From: Nemertoderma westbladi
Taxonomy: Eukaryota; Xenacoelomorpha; Nemertodermatida; Nemertodermatidae
Length of the DNA: 26,134 nucleotides
Assembly: GCA_032718475.1 (NCBI GenBank)
Contig: JAUCBJ010007972.1
Span: 1-26,134, forward strand
Direction of reading: 5' to 3'
Made by a program: the position numbers and the translations under genes. Each line of letters begins with the position of its first letter. Within the stretch, counting starts at the first letter, position 1. Below are positions 18,887 through 26,134 of this stretch, one piece after another. The notes under the pieces are model-generated. The model ran no database searches. It saw only the letters and a program-made list of their open reading frames with translations, and was not told where the DNA came from.

Positions 18887-20018
18887 AACTCTTTACTGAA
18901 TTAAAATATTTGTGAAATCGAAGTAATTAACGCTAATGTACATTGAAAAATACAGAACGATAAACGGAACTCCCACCTCTATTACCGTCTGGTACATTTG
19001 GATTCATTAATAATTAACTCTACATAATGGCATAAATTTATTGATTGTGCGCCGCACAACCAAGGCACAACAGCAATACAACAGCAATTAATAGGCCAAT
19101 TAATTATACTAAATTGTGATAAATGTGCAAAATGCTAAATATTGTGTAAACGTTTGGAGGAAATTTCAAAACACCAAATATATTGACGATGAAGGAACAT
19201 GAACATTTAAAACAAAACTCATATTTTGGACCAAGTGTCTATATCGAAATATCAGTAAAATGATATCACAAGCAAAATTTACAAAATGGCAGTACCACAG
19301 TATACCAGTGAATACATACGATATAAATGACGTAATTGGCCGAACCTGCAACCAATAACGGAAGTGACATCATGTATATAATAAAACAAAACACGTTCAG
19401 TTGTCCATTAATTTAGGTATAATAAAGGGGATGAAATCTCACGTGTTTGTGTCTTGCAGATGTCATCCCTTGTAATTATTAAATGTAAATGAAGTTGTAC
19501 TACAGTGGTTGGCTTGGTGGTTGAACGTTGAGAAGGATTGATTTCATTGAATTCACTAATTCAACAATTAAACAAGTTAATTCACTAGAGTAACTTACTC
19601 AATACATGTTGCTCTTTTATGCCAATATGGTAATAAATAAAAATATAGATCAAAATAAAAGTGATACAAAACAACTTTAATGTGATTAACGTGCATAATC
19701 AGCTGTGTCTACGTGGTAAATACAATACAATACATAATAAACATTATTATAATTCGTAAAAATATAATTTTATGAATCTGCCTGCATAGCCTTATATCTC
19801 AGGTGGGTTTGTTGATTGTATCTGTCTTGTCTGTCTAGTTACATATTATTTACTATCGTATCGAAAAAAAATATTATTATAAAAAAAGAACTGTTTTCGG
19901 TGGCAGTTATTCACTAGTACTTTTTTATAAATTTACCATAAACAGGATACCATCATAAAAATTGTGCAACAAAAAAATGTTTGACATTCATATGGCAACC
20001 ATTTACCCCACATCACCA
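18887..20018. other. AT-rich non-coding stretch
   Basis: No supportable gene. Short open frames here show no recognisable protein. A GTGTTTGTGTCTTGCAG|ATG sequence near 19445-19460 looks like a splice acceptor, but the frame after it ends within a few codons. Confidence 0.5.
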
Positions 20019-20042
20019 CCCCCCCCCCCAAAAAAAAAAAAA
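20019..20042 (+). repeat. C11-A13 homopolymer pair
   Basis: Eleven C directly followed by thirteen A. The tract at 22419-22449 is a similar pair in the other orientation (T then G). Confidence 0.85.
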
Positions 20043-20229
20043 TTAGCCAAATGGTGAAAAATATTATGAGACTGTAAAATTTTTTCCATTTGCTTGAAGT
20101 CTACCCGTTGCTCAACACCACCAAAGTTATCACGATGATTTAGTGGGGTAGGTGAAACTAAATCTGCAAAAAAGCAGATAGCCAGATAAAGACCAACAGA
20201 TAGCGAACCATTACGCCAAGTCCGAAGCA

Positions 20230-20330
20230 CGTTGTAGGTTTTTTAGTGGTATAAAGATAATTATTTTGGATTCATTGGCATACAGTGAGTGACATGTATT
20301 TTAAGTAACACCACTAAAAAGACTACCACG
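20230..20330. repeat. Inverted repeat, 21-bp arms
   Basis: CGTTGTAGGTTTTTTAGTGG (arm 20230-20250) is complementary to 20310-20330 at 18 of 21 positions, with a 59-nt loop. It is probably a palindromic transposon remnant. No open frame lies within it. Confidence 0.65.
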
Positions 20331-20561
20331 AGAAAGAATGCTTTGTTATATCGTTTGGCGAAGGGTTCAAGGTATTAGCTTTAAATAACCGCAAAAGCAG
20401 TGATATTTCAGTCTAAAAACATAAATTGACAAACTAAATTGACCATTGCGGTTCCAATGAGACCAAATGAGTACCATTTGTACCGTGGTTGTACTTTCCT
20501 TTGAGTAATTAGTTAACTTTAGGCAAAAATATGATATCCCACTCCATAGCGACTAAACTAT
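20331..20561. other. Non-coding stretch
   Basis: No gene or clear repeat is seen. Confidence 0.35.
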
Positions 20562-20578
20562 TCAACCGTCCTGGTAGC
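20562..20578 (+). other. 5' edge of a tRNA-like sequence, plus left target duplication
   Basis: CTGGTAGC at 20571-20578 is repeated at 21871-21878. The bases before it (TCAACCGTCC, 20562-20571) can pair with GGTCGGTTGA at 21955-21964 in 9 of 10 positions, so they look like the 5' strand of a closing stem whose other parts lie beyond the transposon. Confidence 0.5.
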
Positions 20579-20587
20579 TAGTGTTGA

Positions 20588-20735
20588 GAACTGTAACTGT
20601 AATTATGATTTTTTTGATACTGTAACTATAACTGTAACTGTAATTGCGAATTTTAAATACTGTAACTGTAACTGAAACTGTAATTACGAATTTTGAATAC
20701 TGTAACTGTAACTGAAACTGAAATTAACAAAATCC
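20588..20735 (+). repeat. Subterminal CTGTAACTG array, left
   Basis: Three to four units of about 45-55 bp made of ACTGTAACTGTAACTGAAAC followed by TGTAATTACGAATTTTGAAT. It is in the same orientation as the right array, not inverted. Confidence 0.85.
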
Positions 20736-21644
20736 GATTCAGTTCTCAATCACACAATTAACATGAATGAGCATTTAAAACAGTATTGTAATAAAGTATA
20801 GAGTATAGTTTAATAAATGAATAAGTTACCATAGGTATCATTTTTAAAACATTGTTATAAAAAAACAATCTAATTTTTTCCACTTCTGAACAAAACCATA
20901 ATATTACACAATATAAAATCAAAGACCCATTGCCCACTTAGCTCAAATGTGATTTATTTGGCGAGTCAAGTAGTGAACGAAGATCTACAGTAGCATATAG
21001 TCTATGTTTATCTGTCTCAACTATTAGACTATTATCAGCCTTATCACCACTTTTACTTCATATTAAATGTAAATGTTTTAGATAAACAAAGAAAAGTTAG
21101 GCCTAATGGTAGAGGGATATTAACGGATATATATTTTACATTATTAATTATTAATGTTACCGGTACTATTAATATCACAATCACACTAGAGGCACAATGG
21201 AAATTAAATTTTGATCAAGTTTACCATTATAAATTACAAAATTAAACTTAAAAGTGAAAGGAGCAGCTTATCGAGGTGGGTCTAACCAAATATATGATTA
21301 CTAAAACAAATTACGAATTAAGGAAAATGAGCAGGATTCAGAAGCATGGCTTTATAACCAAAACAATAAATGATAACAATAAGTGTACAAGCACTGAAAC
21401 AAGATGTACAGTAAAATGTGGGTGCTTAGTGTGATCTTGTGACGTGCCACTTTCATTCCATACTATCAGTATATTAGTTACAAAATATTACCATAGAGTG
21501 GGTCCAACTTTCCTACAACAACTACCTATTAGCTCTAAAAAGAGGACGTTTCGTAATGAACATTATTATTAGCGTATATAACAGTAATATATTAAAGTGC
21601 CTCATTTTTAGTTTCAGATGACTGCTTACTACATGAGATCATAT

Positions 21645-21851
21645 ATATTGAATCTATAACTGAAACTGTAACTGAAATGCTCAATTTTGTAATACTGAAA
21701 CTGTAACTGTAACTGAAATGTTACACTTTGTAATACTGAAACTGTAACTGTAACTGAAATGCAAAAGTTTGAATACTGAAACTGTAACTGTAACTGAAAT
21801 GCAAAACTTTGAATACTGAAACTGTAACTGTAACTGAAATTAGTCAAAATT
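21645..21851 (+). repeat. Subterminal CTGTAACTG array, right
   Basis: Units of 40-41 bp start at 21691, 21732, 21772 and 21812, each with AATACTGAAACTGTAACTGT then AACTGAAATG. The minus-strand open frame across it (SYSFSIQS-like repeats) is an artefact of the repeat. Confidence 0.9.
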
Positions 21852-21870
21852 GATTCAGTTCTCAACACTA

Positions 21871-21965
21871 CTGGTAGCTCAGTTGTCATGATACACACCC
21901 GGCTGCTGATAACCGGAAGTTTGAAAACTAAGTACCGGGTTCGAGCCCCAATAGGGTCGGTTGAT
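21871..21965 (+). pseudogene. tRNA-like sequence (SINE head or tRNA-Ile-like pseudogene), split by the hAT-like element
   Basis: It contains a good A box (TAGCTCAGTTG, 21875-21885) and a good B box (GGTTCGAGCCC, 21938-21948). Between them GCTGCTGATAACC resembles the anticodon loop region of tRNA-Ile (GAT). The A-to-B distance is about 18 nt longer than in a normal tRNA, the anticodon and T stems are imperfect, and the 5' stem strand is 1.3 kb away across the transposon. It is therefore not a working tRNA gene. A tRNA-derived SINE head or an old pseudogene is likely. Confidence 0.6.
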
Positions 21966-22151
21966 ATTTTTCGCTATGGAGAGCATTATCGTGTTCTATT
22001 ACAATATATATATTTAATTAACCATCACTCACCCCACAACAATTCATTTATTATTATTATAAATGACATAGCACCAAAGTTACTAATACATACAATGAAT
22101 GCGCTTCCAACTGTCACTGTGTCACACTAACCAGACGCAGACACGATATAA

Positions 22152-22385
22152 CACTTGACACTAGAGCAAAGACGCCTCCGCAATGAAGGGCATTGTTTTC
22201 GTCGTAAATGGTGGAAAGCCAATGACTTTCTTGAGACTCCGTTAAAGGACACTTGTCTTGAAGATACGGATAATCTCGCGAAAGTGATCCACGACATCCA
22301 TGATCTTATCCACCACCACCGCCGCAACTGTTGCGGTGCAACATTGTTGATAAGCCGGCATAGCATTCTTAGCAATGAGCACCGT
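22152..22385 (+). pseudogene. LINE B 3' fragment (second plus copy)
   Basis: Clear DNA similarity to 13184-13441: CTTGACACTAGA, CGCCTCCGC, CCAATGACTTTCTTGAGAC, TTAAAGGACACT, CTTGAAGAT and AGCATTCTTA recur in order. About 65 bp corresponding to 13240-13300 are deleted. No long frame with LINE-like protein survives. Confidence 0.75.
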
Positions 22386-22418
22386 TTTCACAACTTATTC
22401 TTTCACCATTCAACATTC

Positions 22419-22449
22419 TTTTTTTTGGGGGGGGGGGGGGGGGGGGGGG
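22419..22449 (+). repeat. T8-G23 homopolymer pair
   Basis: A T run directly followed by 23 G. Confidence 0.9.
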
Positions 22450-23321
22450 TAGCCCATAGTAATTTGCAAACTTAATGGCTACCCAACCCTGCAGCTAAAT
22501 AAATTCTAGAAATATGCATTGATAAATGAGAAATATACGTATAAAAAAGTACAAGCGAAAACAGCACTATGAATACAACTAAAACAAAAGGCAATCATCT
22601 TTAAACTTTTACAGAGTAAAAATATCTTACACATGCGGTGCGGTGGGTTGTGGTGCTGCCGTTAAAACTGGTAATATAATCATTGGGAGAAATATTTGAA
22701 TATTAAATAACGTGAATACCGGTAGGTACTTTTCTATAAAAACTATTTAATATTTTAGCACTTTTCCTAAGTTTTGAAGGATAGAGTATAAGGATTAACT
22801 AAAATAAAACAACTTTGGATTATACGTAGATTACGTACTAACTACAAAATTAGCTACATTTAAATCGAATAGCAAAAGCACATGCTACGCTAAGGATGGC
22901 ACCATTATTCAGAAATTATAATATAATTAATATTCATTCATTGATATATAATTCGTATTCCATCAACAAGTTTGAATAACTCATGATCTGTTGAACATCC
23001 AAATTAGAGAAATTGCCATATATTCGTAATACCGGTTCGTAGATTGGCTTGAAAATCACATCCCTTTTTTTAAAACAAAGCCTGTTAGGATAGTGATGGT
23101 TCTAGAAGCAGCGATTCCACCGTCAAAAGAAATCACACAAACACAAAAGTAATAAACACTTAAACAATACTGATCACGGTATAGGATCTACACCAACCCA
23201 GACGAATTGACGTGTTACAGTCGTACCACCTCAGCTACAGTAATATAGTAGCACAAGGAACAACTAGCTGATAAAGAAGCGAATTACAAGTTAGCTAGGG
23301 GTTTAGTCTTCTATCTCGGGT
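22450..23321. other. AT-rich 3' flank of the acyltransferase gene
   Basis: No gene is seen. It lies downstream of the minus-strand acyltransferase frame and probably includes its 3' UTR. No strong AATAAA signal is visible on the minus strand within the first 200 bases after the stop; a run of seven A lies on the minus strand near 23065. Confidence 0.4.
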
Positions 23322-24761
23322 CTAAACTTCCTTTTTGCGTTGGCACAGAATGTCAACAGCAAATCGCCCAACAATGCCTAAAACGGCAGTGGTAATAAAC
23401 CCTATAATACCGATATAATGCGTGGACCTAATGAATTTTATAATGGAAGACCAATCCCCGAGCAGAAATATAACGCCGAAATGGGTGATATAGAATACAT
23501 GTATAATACTCCAACAAATAGCTAACCACAGCCGCTCGTTAATAACAAATAGCCTCTGTTTGAGACGAATAACCGCCCAACAACCATCAGTAATCGTTGC
23601 GATCGCAGCAGATATAAACGCTATGTAAGTGCCGGCAGCCAAACCGTGCCAATAGGCACTGAGAACCAAGGTTGCCATGGCAGCCAACGCAGACCCACAC
23701 ACGATCGCTTTCTTATAAACGAACTCGGCCATCCACCATTGGATCGAGGGATTCCAAAGGCGCATTATCTGCCGAAACGACGTTGTAGTCTCGAAAACAC
23801 CGACGTCAACGGACTTTACCGTGTCGTAGTTCCATTGTACGTCGGATATAGCCACAGATGGTGTCAGTGTTGGACCGCGGCCAGGACGGCACTTATAGAC
23901 TGAGGGATACGCGCCGAGACCGCAGGTTAGGGCCGCTGCCTGGGAGATGGTGAAGACGAAATACATCCGCGCGCGGTAACTTAGCAACGTTATGTAGCTG
24001 TAATAGAGTTTATACAACAAAGAACTGCCGAGGAACGCAGGAGTTCTGATGTACCATAACGGGCAATATAGGTTGGCGTAGGTGTACGCAGCGAGCGAGA
24101 ACGGGACGAAATGAAGACCCAACCACTGACGTGTAGTAGACCAGGAGGGGAAGGGAACAGTGTGGCTATTGTAAATCATATCTAGGTAAGTTTGATATGT
24201 ATAGAAAGGGCCACTCATAATCCCCACATAGCAATATAGGTAGCCGAACAGATCGGATAAATTGGTACTTATAGGAACCAAATAATGAAATTCATTATTA
24301 TTAACGCTACCGGTACTTTGGGAATTATCCTCGTATTTTTCCGTTGTAATTCCGCTCGATACTGCCGAGCTCCTGAGGGGTTGCACCGAAACACGATCTT
24401 TGATTGCGAATCCCAGAGATACCTGCTTAAGGGTCAAAAACATCAGGGTTATGTCGCCCAGAAGTCCGGGTTCCGTGTACCAACAGTAATATACATATCG
24501 CGTGACACCGAGATAGACAAAACAAAACGCAAAATTGAGACGATATCCGATTTGCGACTCAGATTTAATTAATATTAATAAACTAATGATACTGCTTATG
24601 AGAGCGACGACAACTTGCCAGCCACAGGTTACAGCCAGCAACATAAGAGTGAAGGCCGTTGTTAGGTTTCGGCGCTGAGATCCGGGAGACAGGAGCTTAA
24701 CTGCAAATCCCCAGGGAATCGTCAACAGTTGAGAAATAACAAATACCCCAGATTCATTCAT
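23322..24761 (-). CDS. MBOAT7-like: MBOAT7-like lysophosphatidylinositol acyltransferase, intronless
   Basis: This 479-residue multi-pass membrane protein is close to the vertebrate length (about 470). MBOAT7/LPIAT1 transfers an acyl chain, preferably arachidonoyl, from acyl-CoA to lysophosphatidylinositol in the ER and related membranes, in the Lands remodelling cycle. Family signatures are YLYCYVGIMSGPF (175-187), GLGAYP (281-286), GRGPTL (294-299), RLWNPSIQWW (334-343) with the presumed catalytic Asn337, and SAYWHG (368-373) with His372. The 35-residue Asn-His spacing equals that of human MBOAT7. About ten hydrophobic segments are visible; a polar loop at about 122-160 is the least conserved part. 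The first Met gives an N terminus that enters the first membrane segment at once, as in the family. The frame has no intron, stop or frameshift over 1,440 bp. Confidence 0.9.
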   Translation of the reverse strand: MNESGVFVISQLLTIPWGFAVKLLSPGSQRRNLTTAFTLMLLAVTCGWQVVVALISSIISLLILIKSESQIGYRLNFAFCFVYLGVTRYVYYCWYTEPGLLGDITLMFLTLKQVSLGFAIKDRVSVQPLRSSAVSSGITTEKYEDNSQSTGSVNNNEFHYLVPISTNLSDLFGYLYCYVGIMSGPFYTYQTYLDMIYNSHTVPFPSWSTTRQWLGLHFVPFSLAAYTYANLYCPLWYIRTPAFLGSSLLYKLYYSYITLLSYRARMYFVFTISQAAALTCGLGAYPSVYKCRPGRGPTLTPSVAISDVQWNYDTVKSVDVGVFETTTSFRQIMRLWNPSIQWWMAEFVYKKAIVCGSALAAMATLVLSAYWHGLAAGTYIAFISAAIATITDGCWAVIRLKQRLFVINERLWLAICWSIIHVFYITHFGVIFLLGDWSSIIKFIRSTHYIGIIGFITTAVLGIVGRFAVDILCQRKKEV

Positions 24762-25162
24762 TTTATGTTTAATATTTCTGTCTTTAAGGTAGGCCTACTG
24801 ACTACTGAGGTAAGCCAAAGCTTGTTGTATTGTACCTGTACAAGCAGACAAGTAGGCTACCGGTTTGATTGATTGATTGATTGAATTTTTTCCCATATAA
24901 AAATACATACTGCACAATACTGAAATAATATATATAAATCACAATTTACCGGTAATTTATTTTACATTGTTTTATGTAAATTATGTAAATTAATGGATGG
25001 TAATACATTTGTTTGAAATTATATAATAAAATTGTCTTGCCTAGGTATCATAAATGGTCTAACTCTGTACAGTAGTTTACAATAAATCACGTGTACCGTA
25101 TATACATACATTAAACTTGAAATAAAATAAAATTTACAGTTTAAAATATATCTGTTACGTAG
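24762..25162. other. 5' flank of the acyltransferase gene
   Basis: No gene. On the minus strand TTAAAGACAG lies about 20 bases before the start codon and could be a splice acceptor for a 5' UTR intron, but this is weak. A (TTGA)n microsatellite of about four units lies at 24866-24883. Confidence 0.4.
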
Positions 25163-25450
25163 CTACAGTTTAAAAAGTAGTATCACATACGTACAGTAAA
25201 ATTTATTTAACAAGGTACAATAAAATACGAACACGTAGTTTAAAACTTTTCACATATTATGTATAGTAAAATTAACTCGGAGTATCAGTGCGTAACTACA
25301 GTTTAAAAAGTAGTATCACATACATACAATGAAATTTATTTAACAAGGTACAATAAAATTTATTTAACAAGGTACAATAAAATACGAACACATAGTTTAA
25401 AACTTATCACATATGTCTGTATGTACAGTAAAATTAACTCGGAGTCTCAG
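25163..25450 (+). repeat. 133-bp tandem duplication
   Basis: Two copies begin with CTACAGTTTAAAAAGTAGTA at 25163 and 25296 and run through TTTATTTAACAAGGTACAAT, GTAGTTTAAAACTT and AATTAACTCGGAGT. The second copy contains an extra internal duplication of 25 bp around TTTAACAAGGTACAATAAAA. Confidence 0.9.
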
Positions 25451-25464
25451 TATAATTTTATACA

Positions 25465-25640
25465 ATAAAACAAGGTATACAAAATAAAACAAGGTAGACA
25501 AAATAAAACAAGGTAGACATCAATAAAACAAGGTAGACAAAAATAAAACAAGGTAGACAAAATAAAACAAGGTAGACATCAATAAAACAAGGTAGACAAA
25601 AATAAAACAAGCAGAACCTTAAAATAAAAAACAAGTAGAA
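25465..25640 (+). repeat. 19-20-bp minisatellite
   Basis: About nine units of ACAAAATAAAACAAGGTAG, some with CATC in place of CAAA. The CAAGGTA word is shared with the 133-bp repeat beside it, suggesting that it arose from that repeat. The minus-strand open frame across it is an artefact. Confidence 0.9.
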
Positions 25641-25704
25641 AATGTGCAATATTAGATTAAAATGGAGGGATAGCCTTATGAGGTTTCACCTCGTTTCCAT
25701 AAGG

Positions 25705-25889
25705 GTCCACTACAGTATACTGGTCTGTATACCTGTATACAGTGGCTACAGTATACCGGTATACTACATACTACAGTACTCTGGTACTAACAATTTAACT
25801 AAAATCTTTGATGTAGTCAGTCACAGGTACCTAAAACTGGGCCATATACCTGTATACTGGTACCGGTATTTGGTCCGTGGACCAAATAC
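25705..25889. repeat. Palindrome cluster
   Basis: AGTATACCGGTATACT (25750-25765) is a perfect 16-bp palindrome. GTATTTGGTCC and its complement (25866-25876, 25879-25889) flank a 2-base centre. Several looser GTATACTG/CTGTATAC words lie between 25715 and 25790. No coding role is apparent. Confidence 0.75.
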
Positions 25890-25978
25890 TTTTTCGAGAA
25901 AAGGCTACTTTAGCTGTTTAGCCTTTGCCCGATTGGGAAAGCCATTTAACAGCTTAAAGGTGCAGGTTAGTAAAGGCA

Positions 25979-26005
25979 GAAAGGAGCAGGTTACAGAGGC
26001 GTGTT
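25979..26005 (+). repeat. Dispersed repeat copy interrupted by LINE B
   Basis: AAGGAGCAGGTTACAGAGGC followed by GTGTT is identical to 13773-13797. It stops where the LINE B tail begins, so LINE B may have inserted into this repeat. Confidence 0.75.
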
Positions 26006-26134
26006 ACTACTACTACTAGGATCGGCATGCTGCATTGCAGCTGCATTTTTAAGAATGCTGTGCCGGCTTGTCAACAAAATTGCACCGCCACAACTCCCTA
26101 TCACCCATGACATTTGCTAGATCATCCGCATCTT
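26006..26134 (-). pseudogene. LINE B 3' end (minus copy, cut by window edge)
   Basis: On the minus strand this matches 13345-13481: GATCTAGCAAATGTCATGGG, GATAGGGAGTTGTGGCGG, AGCATTCTTAAAAATGCAG, GCAGCATGCCGATCC, then a (TAG)n tail of four units. It lacks a 12-bp segment present in the copy at 13410. More of the element presumably lies beyond the window. Confidence 0.85.

Larger units (their letters stand above)
20579..21870. mobile_element. hAT-like non-autonomous DNA transposon, 1292 bp
   Basis: The ends are inverted: TAGTGTTGAGAACTG at 20579 and CAGTTCTCAACACTA ending at 21870, 15 of 15 matching. Both sides carry the 8-bp duplication CTGGTAGC, the size typical of hAT transposases. Arrays built from CTGTAACTGAAACTG lie just inside both ends. 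There is no transposase frame, so movement would depend on an enzyme from elsewhere. The interior is AT-rich and contains two diverged copies of the dispersed GAGCAG repeat (about 21259 and 21328). Family assignment rests on duplication size and end structure only. Confidence 0.8.

Noticed and set aside
21629-21898. Minus-strand 89-codon frame with YSYSFSIQS repeats
   Set aside because: Translation of the CTGTAACTG array at the transposon end.
21871-21965. Functional tRNA-Ile gene
   Set aside because: A and B boxes are good, but the spacing is too long, stems are imperfect and the 5' strand is displaced by a transposon.
25458-25649. Minus-strand hydrophobic 63-codon frame
   Set aside because: Translation of the 19-20-bp minisatellite.

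Overview
The window looks like nuclear DNA of an invertebrate animal, probably marine. It is AT-rich and dense in transposons, with one recognisable host gene, a member of the animal MBOAT7 acyltransferase family. The mix of BEL/Pao, non-LTR (LINE), hAT-like and foldback elements, simple-sequence tracts and minisatellites fits such a genome. The phylum cannot be fixed from the sequence.

Left part (1-3.1 kb): mostly non-coding. It holds a decayed LINE reverse-transcriptase fragment (about 1072-1437), a degenerate CCAAAA-rich satellite, a 67-bp tandem repeat (1681-1987) and a long imperfect hairpin (2569-2701). A nested block follows at 3.1-11.4 kb. A minus-strand BEL/Pao LTR retrotransposon (3274-10240) has 451-bp LTRs that differ at one base and a CATGA target duplication. 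It lies a few bases past the stop codon of a 5'-truncated LINE (LINE A), so the LINE coding end is on its right and the LINE 3' UTR on its left. Beside LINE A is a minus-strand fragment of a second LINE family (LINE B). The BEL copy is recent by its LTRs, but its reverse transcriptase active site reads YVYD instead of YVDD, and its integrase is out of frame with the rest of pol.

Middle (12-18.5 kb): a plus-strand LINE B 3' part, a 0.6-kb inverted-repeat element (13498-14107), then a 2.1-kb foldback-like structure (about 14245-16307) whose arms are 21-bp minisatellites in opposite orientation. AT-rich sequence follows, with a telomere-like inverted repeat and a compact 76-nt hairpin (18079-18154).

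Right part (18.5-26.1 kb): non-coding sequence, then a 1292-bp hAT-like non-autonomous element (20579-21870) with an 8-bp target duplication. It splits a tRNA-like sequence. After a LINE B remnant comes the only apparent host gene, an intact intronless MBOAT7-like open frame on the minus strand (23322-24761). The window ends in tandem repeats, palindromes and another minus-strand LINE B 3' end.

No multi-gene pathway or operon is present. The main interest is the repeat architecture, the contradiction between the young LTRs and the broken pol of the BEL copy, two hairpins of possible small-RNA or MITE origin, and the intronless acyltransferase gene.
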